A DNA stretch of 23,099 nt from assembly GCA_902461085.1 (NCBI GenBank), contig CABPWH010000030.1, positions 1 to 23,099 of the forward strand, in the 5' to 3' direction. This document shows positions 1 to 7,748 of the stretch, piece after piece. The translations under genes were made by a program, and so were the position numbers. The notes beneath the pieces are model-generated. The model had not been told where the DNA came from. It did no database searches and saw only the letters and a program-made list of their open reading frames with translations. This stretch comes from an uncultured Collinsella sp. Lineage in GTDB: Bacteria > Actinomycetota > Coriobacteriia > Coriobacteriales > Coriobacteriaceae. Position 1 is the first letter of the stretch. Every line of letters begins with the position of its first letter.

Positions 1-5
1 CCGCA

Positions 6-42
6 CGCAAAGAAGGCCACTTAATGTGGCCTTCGTCTTGCG
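6..42. terminator. Hairpin terminator at the window edge
   Basis: A perfect 9-bp stem (GAAGGCCAC at 12-20 with GTGGCCTTC at 26-34) closes on a TTAAT loop. It is extended by CGCAA/TTGCG at 6-10 and 38-42. It probably ends a transcript entering from the left. There is no strong T tract, so strand and efficiency are uncertain. Confidence 0.5.
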
Positions 43-121
43 CAGGACTGTCCGAGCAGCAAACCAAAACCATCTCGCCAGCCCAGCGACCACCCCTCCC
101 AAAGATTTTCAAAAAAAGTTG

Positions 122-151
122 TTGACGCGCGCGTAACGACTCGTCTAATAT
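122..151 (+). promoter_or_regulatory. Promoter of the Ile-Ala-Ile tRNA cluster
   Basis: A -35 box TTGACG at 122-127 is followed by a TAATAT -10 box at 146-151, 18 bp away. TCTAAT at 144-149 is an alternative with 16-bp spacing. The expected start is about 157-159, a few bases before the first tRNA. The match to a housekeeping sigma promoter is good, and the AT-rich stretch just upstream could help RNA polymerase binding. Confidence 0.65.
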
Positions 152-165
152 ATCCCTTGCGCGAT

Positions 166-242
166 GGACCTGTAGCTCAGTTGGTTAGAGCGTCCGGCTG
201 ATAACCGGGAGGTCACAAGTTCGAATCTTGTCAGGTCCACCA
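166..242 (+). tRNA. tRNA-Ile (GAT), copy 1
   Basis: The cloverleaf is complete. The acceptor GGACCTG (166-172) pairs with CAGGTCC (232-238), the discriminator is A239, and CCA is encoded at 240-242. The anticodon loop CTGATAA carries GAT, which reads AUC/AUU isoleucine codons. It is identical in sequence to the copy at 390-466. This Ile/Ala set is outside an rRNA spacer as far as the window shows. Confidence 0.96.
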
Positions 243-253
243 CTTTCTTTCGC

Positions 254-298
254 AATAAACACCCCAGCGAGAGCCGAGTCGCCGCTGGGGTGTTTATT
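254..298. terminator. 16-bp perfect hairpin between tRNA-Ile and tRNA-Ala
   Basis: AATAAACACCCCAGCG (254-269) pairs perfectly with CGCTGGGGTGTTTATT (283-298) around a 13-nt loop. The A-rich start and T-rich end make it look like a bidirectional terminator. Only 11 nt separate it from tRNA-Ala and no promoter is visible there. It is therefore either read through, acting as an attenuator, or used as a processing structure. Confidence 0.6.
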
Positions 299-309
299 AC
301 TGTCTCCGT

Positions 310-385
310 GGGGGTTTAGCTCAGCTGGGAGAGCGCGGGCTTTGCAAGCCTGAGGTCAGGGGTTCGATCCCCCTAACCTCCACCA
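310..385 (+). tRNA. tRNA-Ala (TGC)
   Basis: The acceptor GGGGGTT (310-316) pairs with AACCTCC (375-381) and includes the G3-U70 wobble that identifies alanine tRNAs. The discriminator is A382 and CCA is encoded at 383-385. The anticodon loop TTTGCAA carries TGC. Only 4 nt separate it from the downstream tRNA-Ile, so the two are surely cut from one precursor. Confidence 0.96.
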
Positions 386-389
386 TGAT

Positions 390-466
390 GGACCTGTAGC
401 TCAGTTGGTTAGAGCGTCCGGCTGATAACCGGGAGGTCACAAGTTCGAATCTTGTCAGGTCCACCA
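390..466 (+). tRNA. tRNA-Ile (GAT), copy 2
   Basis: The acceptor GGACCTG (390-396) pairs with the 3' strand ending at 462. The discriminator is A463, CCA is encoded at 464-466, and the anticodon is GAT. The sequence is identical to copy 1 at 166-242, including two bases (AT) directly before it. This suggests a recent local duplication or gene conversion around the tRNA-Ala. Confidence 0.96.
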
Positions 467-480
467 TCAAAACTGTGAAG

Positions 481-511
481 AGCCCTGGGGCATTGCCTCG
501 GGGCTTTTTTC
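481..511 (+). terminator. Terminator of the tRNA cluster
   Basis: A GC-rich hairpin pairs AGCCCTGGGG (481-490) with CCTCGGGGCT (496-505), with a T-G and a G-T wobble, around the loop CATTG. It is followed by TTTTTT. This is a classical Rho-independent terminator closing the Ile-Ala-Ile tRNA transcript. Confidence 0.85.
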
Positions 512-624
512 TTGTCTGCGATAAATCTCATTTTGGTTTTGTGTGCTGTGCGAAAGTTTGGGTAGTATAGCTATTCAATGCGGCGGACTGCCGCGTGTTA
601 ACCGCTACGTACCGGAGGTGTTCC

Positions 625-1125
625 ATGGTTCGTGTCGACATAGAGACCATCGTCATGGCCGCCGGTCCCGTGCCATCGCTTATCGTGCTTCGCGAGCGCT
701 GCAGCAAATCGGACTCGCCCGCGCCACTGCGTTCCCTTTCCATTCAGACTGGTTCGTTTGAAGCTGCTGCCATCAGCCGCGGCATCGATAGCGGTCGCGC
801 CGAGCGCCCGATTACCCATGACCTGTTGCTCGATACTGTTGGTGCCCTGGGTGCCAAGCTCGAACGCATCGAAATCGTTCGCGCCGAGCCGCCCGTGTTT
901 TACGCGACGGTTGTCGTGTTGGCCGATGGCAACGAGCATAAGATCGATGCGCGTCCGAGCGACGCCATCGCCCTCGCCGTACGCAGTAATGCCCCCATGT
1001 TCGTTGAAGACGACATTATGAATCGCCTGGGCACCGTTTCTGCCCATGCCGAGGAAGTTGACGACGAGCGGGAGTTCGAGAAGTTCGACGAGTTCGTCCA
1101 TACGCTCTCCCCCGATGACTTCTAA
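625..1125 (+). CDS. Bifunctional nuclease (BFN) family protein
   Basis: This 166-aa protein belongs to the BFN/DUF151 family, small cytoplasmic proteins first described in plants as enzymes cutting both DNA and RNA. In bacteria the role is mostly untested. The recognisable part is the family core around residues 60-135, with the signature DARPSDAIALAVR at 108-120 and the following APMFVEDDI. The C-terminus (140-166) is very acidic. ATG 625 is chosen because GGAGG sits at 614-618, 6 nt upstream. An in-frame start at 595 has no such site. The next gene begins one base after the stop codon, so the two are probably translationally coupled. Family assignment is firm; nuclease activity is inferred from the family only. 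Confidence 0.88.
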   Translation: MVRVDIETIVMAAGPVPSLIVLRERCSKSDSPAPLRSLSIQTGSFEAAAISRGIDSGRAERPITHDLLLDTVGALGAKLERIEIVRAEPPVFYATVVVLADGNEHKIDARPSDAIALAVRSNAPMFVEDDIMNRLGTVSAHAEEVDDEREFEKFDEFVHTLSPDDF

Positions 1126-1515
1126 ATGTGGGGCGGCCAGGCTGCGGAGCGTTCGCTGATGGCCGGCGGTATGTCGGCTGAGGCGGCGGCCATTGCGCGC
1201 GAGGCCCAGATGCGCTCGGAGGCTTCTGAGGCGGCTCGCATTGCCTATGTGACGCAGGCCCGCACGCTTCGCGAACGCCGCGGCTCGTTAATCAAGATGG
1301 TTGTCGTCTCCGCCCTTGTCGCGGCAATCTGCTCGCGCCTTCGTGGTACAGTTGGTGCGCTTGGGTTTTCGATCTCTACGGGCCTCGTGATCTGGGGTGT
1401 GGTCGATGCGGTCATGCTGACCAGTCAGATCAAGGTGCTCGACAAGCGCGCGATGGATATGATGCGCACCCGCGACGCTGCCGCTAAGATCGCCGCCGAG
1501 GCACAAGAACTGTAA
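1126..1515 (+). CDS. Small two-helix membrane protein, unknown function
   Basis: I do not recognise a family. The 129-aa product has an alanine-rich, charged N-terminal helix (about 15-50). Two predicted membrane segments follow, at about 56-71 and 75-98, separated by a short basic turn (SRLRG). A polar, alanine-rich C-terminal helix ends the protein. Both ends are therefore likely cytoplasmic with a helical hairpin in the membrane. The ATG at 1126 directly follows the stop of the BFN gene without a clear ribosome site. Starts at 1159 or 1171 are possible, and 1159 has GGAG about 12 nt upstream. Placement suggests cotranscription with the BFN gene and the acidic protein downstream. Confidence 0.7.
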   Translation: MWGGQAAERSLMAGGMSAEAAAIAREAQMRSEASEAARIAYVTQARTLRERRGSLIKMVVVSALVAAICSRLRGTVGALGFSISTGLVIWGVVDAVMLTSQIKVLDKRAMDMMRTRDAAAKIAAEAQEL

Positions 1516-1545
1516 TGACGCCAGACTCGATGGGAAGGTCTAAAG

Positions 1546-1995
1546 ATGGCACAGGATATGCAGGACGCCGGTAACGTCTCCGCCGAGCTCGACGCCATGG
1601 TGTGTGACCTGATTGGTGCGTTCTTGGACGACCTTGCCGCCGGCGAGAATCCGGGCGTAGTTGTGGCGATTGAGGACGCTGCTTCCAACCGATATCTGGC
1701 GGCGCTCGACGAGGACGGCGAAGAGGCGTGCCTGGAGGCGGCCACCAACTTTATTTCCGAGCACAAGATGGGTCTTAAGGACGAGGGCCTGGGCCGTATC
1801 GCCCGCTATGCCATCGGCTACACCGGCTGCGTCGAGATTGACGGCGGCTATCACGATGCTCTGCTCGTGAGCTTCTTCGAAACCACGCTCGAGAGTGGTT
1901 TTTCGGCATATGTGCTGTATGAGGGCATGGGCGCCGGCGATGGTTTTATGTGGAGCGACCCTGAACCTGCAGGTGAGGAAACCCCTCTCATCTAA
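1546..1995 (+). CDS. Acidic protein of unknown function
   Basis: This 149-aa soluble protein is strongly acidic, with no signal peptide or membrane segment, and I do not recognise its family. It begins with a helical, Asp/Glu-rich half (residues 10-65). A mixed alpha/beta half follows, with the pattern RIARYAIGYTG...DALLVSFFET around residues 85-120, and the end is Pro/Glu-rich. The ATG at 1546 has AAGG about 7-10 nt upstream. It sits 30 nt after the membrane-protein gene and before typA, so it may belong to the same transcript as the two genes before it. Coding is supported by strong third-position GC bias. Function is unknown. Confidence 0.72.
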   Translation: MAQDMQDAGNVSAELDAMVCDLIGAFLDDLAAGENPGVVVAIEDAASNRYLAALDEDGEEACLEAATNFISEHKMGLKDEGLGRIARYAIGYTGCVEIDGGYHDALLVSFFETTLESGFSAYVLYEGMGAGDGFMWSDPEPAGEETPLI

Positions 1996-2112
1996 AATCG
2001 CTAAAATAAACGAGTTTTCGGTAAAAGGCTCAATATTCCCGCTGAGCGTTGTGCTGCTGGGCGGGTCGCATACGCGTGCCGTTTGTATATGGATAGAAGA
2101 TAGGGGAACTAC

Positions 2113-3951
<1,839 letters not shown>

Positions 3952-3979
3952 GCGCTGGGCTTTATAGCGTCTAACAAGA

Positions 3980-4014
3980 AAGGGCGTCGACCGCAATGGT
4001 CGGCGCCCTTTTTG
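3980..4014 (+). terminator. Terminator after typA (bidirectional)
   Basis: AAGGGCGTCGACC (3980-3992) pairs with GGTCGGCGCCCTT (3998-4010) with one G-T wobble around a GCAAT loop, followed by TTTTT. The A-rich left flank gives a usable T tract on the minus strand as well. It can therefore also stop the convergent gene ending at 4080. Confidence 0.85.
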
Positions 4015-4038
4015 TGCATAGGGACTGAGCTGGTCTGC

Positions 4039-4073
4039 ACCACCACAAAGGTGCCTGGTCCCTTTGTGGTGGT
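4039..4073. repeat. Palindromic intergenic element (13-bp arms)
   Basis: ACCACCACAAAGG (4039-4051) and CCTTTGTGGTGGT (4061-4073) form a perfect inverted repeat with a 9-nt centre. An alternative pairing is GGGAC at 4021-4025 with GTCCC near 4059-4063. It lies between two converging genes, next to the typA terminator, 7 bp past the stop of the minus-strand gene. No T tract follows on either strand, so it looks more like a REP-type or small palindromic repeat than a simple terminator. Confidence 0.6.
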
Positions 4074-4079
4074 TGGCGG

Positions 4080-5225
4080 CTAAGCGGTGGGGAGTCCTGG
4101 CGTGTTAGCCGGCTGCTGCGGCTTGACGCGGGCGTTGCGCCAGATGATTTGGATGATGTAACCGAGCATAAAGACAAAGGCCACGCCGCTGATGAAGTCA
4201 CCTACGAGGGGAAGCCCCGTGAGGGCGCCTGCGATTACGCCGCCCACGGCTGCCATGGCGTAGCGGTTTTGGTTGTGTCCAACCATGCGGGCGATCGCGC
4301 ACCCCGCAAAGGCACTCGACATCAACGCGATGCCGATAACGCCGCACAAGAGGGTTCCGGCAAGCGACAGACCAGCGATAGAGATAATCAGCAGTAGGAC
4401 GGCGGGGACGATAGCAATCGTGACCAGAAGACCGCTCACCCACAGGGGCATGGAGCGCTGGTGGAGCATGCCGGCGGCGCTGGCGGTCGCGCGCGGAAAG
4501 ATGAGCTCGAGCAGCAGAGCGACAAAGCAGGTCGAGAGTGCCGCGGCGACGATACCGCCGATGACATCGTTAACGGTGGAAGTATCCTCGTTCTCGGTGC
4601 GGTCGATCTTGAGCGCACCGACCTCGGCTCCCGCGGCGCGCTCGGGGTCCTCGGAGACGTGCGCGTTCACGGTGCCGGTGATGTGGGCGTTCTTGCCCAG
4701 GATGAGCTTGTCGGCCCAAACCTCGACATCGCCCTTGACGGTGCCATCGATGTTCACCGTGTCGCCCGCAAGCGCTGCCGACTTGGTAGAGCCGCGCAGG
4801 GCAACCGTCTCGCCTATCGCATAGAAACAGTTGGCGGTGCTGTCGGAATTGAGCACGACATGCTGACCGACGACCGTGACGCTGCCATCAACCGTGGTCT
4901 TGGCAACATCGATGGTGCGCGCCGCAAGACGAATGGCGCCGCCCACTGTGCAGTCGCGAATCGAGAGGGTATCGCCCGCGGCGATGATATCGCGGTCGAT
5001 GGACGTATCGTCCAAGTTGAGGGCCTGACCGGCCCAGTACAGGTCGCCTTCGACGCCGGACGGATTGGCGTCATTGTCGGTCGCAAGTACGTTTCCAGCG
5101 GTGTCCGTGCCGGCGAACGACGCCGTGGGAAGTGCGGTGAGCGCGAGCGCGATGAGCGCGAATGCCATAAGCAGGCAGCGACGCATCTTGTGTGACGGCG
5201 CCGTCACGGTTTGATTGAAAGCCAT
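4080..5225 (-). CDS. Exported bactofilin-like repeat protein with membrane tail
   Basis: The 381-aa product begins with a signal peptide: basic MRR at 14-16, hydrophobic 17-32, likely cleavage after TASFA at residue 38. Residues about 60-195 consist of short repeated beta-strand units (for example GDTLSIRDCTVGGAIRL and GDTVNIDGTVKGDVEVW). This resembles the right-handed beta-helix of bactofilins and other polymer-forming proteins. A charged linker (190-218) leads to four or five hydrophobic segments between about 219 and 362, so the fold is anchored in the membrane with the repeats outside. Bactofilins are normally cytoplasmic, so this is a variant architecture; function is unknown. ATG 5225 has AAGGA 6 nt upstream. 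A perfect 8-bp inverted repeat lies just before that site. The gene converges on typA. Confidence 0.8.
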   Translation of the reverse strand: MAFNQTVTAPSHKMRRCLLMAFALIALALTALPTASFAGTDTAGNVLATDNDANPSGVEGDLYWAGQALNLDDTSIDRDIIAAGDTLSIRDCTVGGAIRLAARTIDVAKTTVDGSVTVVGQHVVLNSDSTANCFYAIGETVALRGSTKSAALAGDTVNIDGTVKGDVEVWADKLILGKNAHITGTVNAHVSEDPERAAGAEVGALKIDRTENEDTSTVNDVIGGIVAAALSTCFVALLLELIFPRATASAAGMLHQRSMPLWVSGLLVTIAIVPAVLLLIISIAGLSLAGTLLCGVIGIALMSSAFAGCAIARMVGHNQNRYAMAAVGGVIAGALTGLPLVGDFISGVAFVFMLGYIIQIIWRNARVKPQQPANTPGLPTA

Positions 5226-5237
5226 GGTTGATCCTTT

Positions 5238-5264
5238 TGTTAGGTGTTCGGCATATACCTAACA
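5238..5264 (-). promoter_or_regulatory. Operator-like inverted repeat upstream of the bactofilin-like gene
   Basis: TGTTAGGT (5238-5245) and ACCTAACA (5257-5264) form a perfect 8-bp dyad with an 11-bp spacer containing GTATAT-like -10 sequence on the minus strand. It ends about 13 nt before the start codon, next to the AAGGA ribosome site. It fits a repressor operator or a leader hairpin that can mask ribosome binding. No -35 box is clear. Confidence 0.5.
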
Positions 5265-5332
5265 GGGTACCCAACGCGTGGGCGCTCTAAAAGAGCCTCT
5301 CGGTTGCATTTCGAAGGGTCGTGCCATGCTGT

Positions 5333-6022
5333 CTACTTTTTACGGTGCAAGAAGCGCGCGATATCTTCTTCGGTGGGGCTTTTGATATCAAAGCGCAGCG
5401 AGAGCCAGCGCAGACCCATGGTCACGACAACGCATACGACCAGCGCGGCGACATTGCTCATGATGCCGCTCATAACGAGGCACACATAGCTTGTCGATCC
5501 GGCGATGGCGGCGATGGCATAAAAGTTAGTACGTTGGAAAATGCCCGGGACCACGCCCATAAAGCCGTCGCGCAACATGCCGCCGCCCACCGCGGTGAAA
5601 AAGCCCATCATGATGCACACCGCCGGCGCAAAGCCGTAGACCAGCGCCTTGTCTGCTCCAGTGGCGGCGTAGATGCCGACCGAGATGATGTCGAGCAGGG
5701 GAATGAGTTTTTCGGGTTTGTCGACGATTGCCGGGAAAATATAGATGATGGCTGCCGTGGCAATGGAAAGCGGGAGTGCCATCGGCTGGTTGAGGATGTA
5801 GACGTTGCCTACCTGCAGCGTCATATCGCGCAAAAGACCGCCGCCCAGACCGCAGACCACCGCGAGCGCAACTGCACCCACCAGGTCGAGTTTGTGCTCG
5901 CGCGCAACCAGCACACCCGAGATCGATGCAGCGACAACGGCGAACATCTCGAGCCAAAAGGGGATAGCGACCATGGCATCAGAGGCATGTGGGGTAACGG
6001 TCATAGCGGCGACGACGGGCAA
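5333..6022 (-). CDS. UPF0126 / glycine-transporter-type membrane protein
   Basis: The 229-aa product is an integral membrane protein of the UPF0126 family (E. coli YadS type). These are built from two inverted three-helix repeats; some members have been linked to glycine uptake and to TRIC-like cation channels. Two copies of the family motif are visible: GLGGGLLRD at 58-66 and GGGMLRD at 146-152, each after a hydrophobic helix. About seven hydrophobic segments span residues 20-205, and the C-terminus is charged. The start is a TTG at 6022, chosen because AAGGA lies 7 nt upstream. The ATG six codons later has no ribosome site. Substrate cannot be told from sequence. It is probably a separate unit from the minus-strand gene 107 bp downstream. 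Confidence 0.88.
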   Translation of the reverse strand: MPVVAAMTVTPHASDAMVAIPFWLEMFAVVAASISGVLVAREHKLDLVGAVALAVVCGLGGGLLRDMTLQVGNVYILNQPMALPLSIATAAIIYIFPAIVDKPEKLIPLLDIISVGIYAATGADKALVYGFAPAVCIMMGFFTAVGGGMLRDGFMGVVPGIFQRTNFYAIAAIAGSTSYVCLVMSGIMSNVAALVVCVVVTMGLRWLSLRFDIKSPTEEDIARFLHRKK

Positions 6023-6137
6023 GATGGGGTCCTTTGGGTTGCGGGTTTAGACAATGCCCGTACATAGTACATGTTCGGCGCCGATTGCGATCCTATTGCT
6101 CGGCAAACGGTCGGGACTGGATGCGGGCGTAGGCACC

Positions 6138-6202
6138 AAACGTGTACATCAGCCTCCAAAGATGTCAAAAAATGTCGGTTTTGGAGGGTGATGTACATGT
6201 TT
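6138..6202. repeat. 65-bp palindromic repeat, copy A
   Basis: Two 24-nt arms (6138-6161 and 6179-6202) are near-perfect inverted repeats enclosing a 17-nt centre (6162-6178) with TGTC-AAAAAA-TGTC. The same 65-bp element recurs at 7340-7404. The copies flank the DUF559-like gene, and copy A lies 24 nt past its stop codon. It could fold into a large hairpin in RNA or a cruciform in DNA. No transposase is nearby. Confidence 0.8.
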
Positions 6203-6226
6203 TGGTTGGGGTGTGCTGGGATGACG

Positions 6227-7234
6227 CTACTCGGAAGGCGTGTCTTCGCCCTGCGCGCTCTTCCAGTTGCGGATAAGTGCCTTGCGCAGTTCGTTTTGCT
6301 TTCGCTGGTACTCGGCGTCCGTGCAGCGGGGCATACCGAGTGCTTCGCGAATGCTGTTCATGGCGCGATGAAAGGCAAGTTGACTTGCGAACTGTGCCGA
6401 GGTGAGCGCAACGATTCGATATCCCATTTGGGCGAGTACGGCCTCTCGTTCCGCATCTGCGCCCTTGCGCTCGGTCTCGTCGTGAAAACCGCCCTTATAT
6501 TCGATGCCGAGTTCTCTGCGCTGATAAGTAACAAGAGCGTCGATTTTGAGCGATCGGGCTTTTGTGCAATGCCAGAGACGTTGAGGGATTTCGAGCGGTT
6601 TGTTGAGTTCGATACCTCGGATGCCAACGCCGCCTTCGCTTGTTGGGAGCGAGAGGGCGATGGACGATGCGGTCTCCATGGGCGAGGCTGAGTGGTCGTA
6701 GATGTGTCTGAGCGCGAGTCTGGCGCGTGTGGCGCCGGGTTTGCCGGGGTGCCGATCGAGCAGCTCGACAATTTCGTCCTTGGAGGTGGTGGCTGGTTGC
6801 TCGGTGTAAGGGTCGGAGGAATTGAGCCCCATGCGATAGTCGCCGCAAACTTCGTAACCATACTCGAGGTATTCGATCCTATCCATCCACTCGGCAGCGA
6901 GCACGAAGGTGAAGGCTTCGTCGGTGATAAAGATGCCGGGCGTAAGCTCGCCAATATGGTCGTAGGGTAGGTTTTGGCCGAGAACGTGGCAAGTGACACC
7001 GTTGGCGCGAATTCGCTCGAAAGCAAATACTACGGAGATGTCGATAGTCTTGAGCATGGTGGACGGAATACCGCAGTCGGTAAGTGCCTGGCGAATGCGC
7101 GCGATGCGTTGCTGGGTAGAGAGGCCCCGCACACCTATCTGGTAGTCGCGTTGTGCGACGGCTTGAACCAGGTTCCGCGGCGCATGATGGATGAGCCACG
7201 CCGTTTTATGCGAAATGAGAACAGGAGTATCCAT
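6227..7234 (-). CDS. DUF559-like PD-(D/E)XK nuclease-fold protein
   Basis: The 335-aa product has an unassigned N-terminal part (1-180) and a C-terminal half resembling DUF559 / Vsr-like endonuclease-fold proteins of Actinobacteria. In the C-terminal half, SPME (184-187) opens the domain, Asp232 follows in KIDALV, and IEYKGG (244-249) supplies the E-x-K pair Glu245/Lys247. GYRIVALT (271-278) is the usual final strand. Such proteins often resemble AbiEi-type antitoxin proteins at the N-terminus, and their function is unproven. ATG 7234 has GAGAGG about 6 nt upstream; an upstream TTG at 7309 lacks this support. The gene stands alone between two 65-bp palindromes, and its codon use seems less GC-biased than the neighbours. 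Horizontal acquisition is plausible but not shown. Confidence 0.78.
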   Translation of the reverse strand: MDTPVLISHKTAWLIHHAPRNLVQAVAQRDYQIGVRGLSTQQRIARIRQALTDCGIPSTMLKTIDISVVFAFERIRANGVTCHVLGQNLPYDHIGELTPGIFITDEAFTFVLAAEWMDRIEYLEYGYEVCGDYRMGLNSSDPYTEQPATTSKDEIVELLDRHPGKPGATRARLALRHIYDHSASPMETASSIALSLPTSEGGVGIRGIELNKPLEIPQRLWHCTKARSLKIDALVTYQRRELGIEYKGGFHDETERKGADAEREAVLAQMGYRIVALTSAQFASQLAFHRAMNSIREALGMPRCTDAEYQRKQNELRKALIRNWKSAQGEDTPSE

Positions 7235-7339
7235 TGGGGACCTCTCGCTTCGAGCTGACACCAAAATCTTATGTCCGTTGAGGTGGGGAAATATACCGGA
7301 TGCGAGCAAATCGACTCATGCTCGGTGCGCGTCATACGC

Positions 7340-7404
7340 AAACATGTACATCACACTCCAAAAAAGACATTTTTTGACATCTTTGGAGGGTGGTGTACAT
7401 GTTT
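7340..7404. repeat. 65-bp palindromic repeat, copy B
   Basis: This has the same length and arm layout as copy A: arms 7340-7363 and 7381-7404, centre 7364-7380. The arms match copy A in the forward direction, and the sequence to the right (GGTTGGG) is shared in the same orientation. The central 17 bp instead matches copy A as its reverse complement at 15 of 17 positions. It lies about 105 bp upstream of the DUF559-like start codon. Confidence 0.8.
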
Positions 7405-7435
7405 GGTTGGGACGTGCGGTCAAGGGGGATCCGAT

Positions 7436-7463
7436 AACAAAAAAAGCCCCATTGCTGGGGCTT
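7436..7463 (-). terminator. Terminator after tRNA-Ser(CGA)
   Basis: On the minus strand AAGCCCC and GGGGCTT (7457-7463 and 7444-7450) form a stem around AGCAAT, followed by a run of T (A tract 7439-7445 on the plus strand). This is a classical Rho-independent terminator 12 nt past the CCA end. Confidence 0.85.
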
Positions 7464-7474
7464 ATACCATCTAA

Positions 7475-7565
7475 TGGCGGAGGAGGAGGGATTCGAACCC
7501 TCGTGACCTTATACAGGCCAAACGGTTTTCGAGACCGCCGCATTCAACCACTCTGCCACCCCTCC
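7475..7565 (-). tRNA. tRNA-Ser (CGA)
   Basis: The 91-nt gene has the long variable arm of a class II tRNA. The acceptor GGAGGGG (7565 down to 7559) pairs with CTCCTCC with one G-T wobble. The discriminator is G and CCA is encoded at 7477-7475. The anticodon CGA lies at 7531-7529 and reads UCG. It lies downstream of tRNA-Ser(GGA) with no promoter of its own in the 48-nt gap. Confidence 0.96.
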
Positions 7566-7574
7566 GCGTGGGGT

Positions 7575-7604
7575 AAAAACAAAGCAGGCTCGAAGGCCTG
7601 CTTT
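7575..7604 (-). terminator. Terminator between the two tRNA-Ser genes
   Basis: On the minus strand AAAGCAGGC and GCCTGCTTT form a perfect 9-bp stem (7596-7604 with 7581-7589) around a 6-nt loop, followed by GTTTTT. It follows tRNA-Ser(GGA) directly and stands between it and tRNA-Ser(CGA). Confidence 0.82.
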
Positions 7605-7613
7605 GGAATTAAC

Positions 7614-7704
7614 TGGCGGAGAGTCAGGGATTTGAACCCTGGAGACGCTTTTGACGCCTACACGATTTCCAATCGTGCTCCTTCGGCCACTCGGACAACT
7701 CTCC
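7614..7704 (-). tRNA. tRNA-Ser (GGA)
   Basis: This 91-nt class II tRNA has a long variable arm. The acceptor GGAGAGT (7704 down to 7698) pairs with ACTCTCC, the discriminator is G, and CCA is encoded at 7616-7614. The anticodon loop TTGGAAA carries GGA, which reads UCC/UCU. It is the first gene after the minus-strand promoter at 7721-7748. Confidence 0.96.
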
Positions 7705-7720
7705 GTTAAATGCGAAAGTC

Positions 7721-7748
7721 AGTATACACGAGGAATCGCAAAGTGCAA
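7721..7748 (-). promoter_or_regulatory. Promoter of the tRNA-Ser genes
   Basis: Reading the minus strand, TTGCAC (7748-7743) and TATACT (7726-7721) are separated by 16 bp. Transcription would start about 7 bp downstream, close to the tRNA-Ser(GGA) 5' end at 7704. Confidence 0.7.

Noticed and set aside
5192..5207. Perfect 16-bp palindrome GTGACGGCGCCGTCAC in the start of the bactofilin-like gene
   Set aside because: It lies within codons 7-12, is GC-rich and has no positional link to a promoter; it may be chance.
6071..6691. 206-codon plus-strand open frame across repeat A and the DUF559-like gene
   Set aside because: It starts in the intergenic repeat, has no ribosome site and runs antisense to a gene with recognisable motifs.
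7191..7709. 172-codon plus-strand open frame over repeat B and the tRNA-Ser genes
   Set aside because: It translates through two tRNAs and terminators, so it is not coding.
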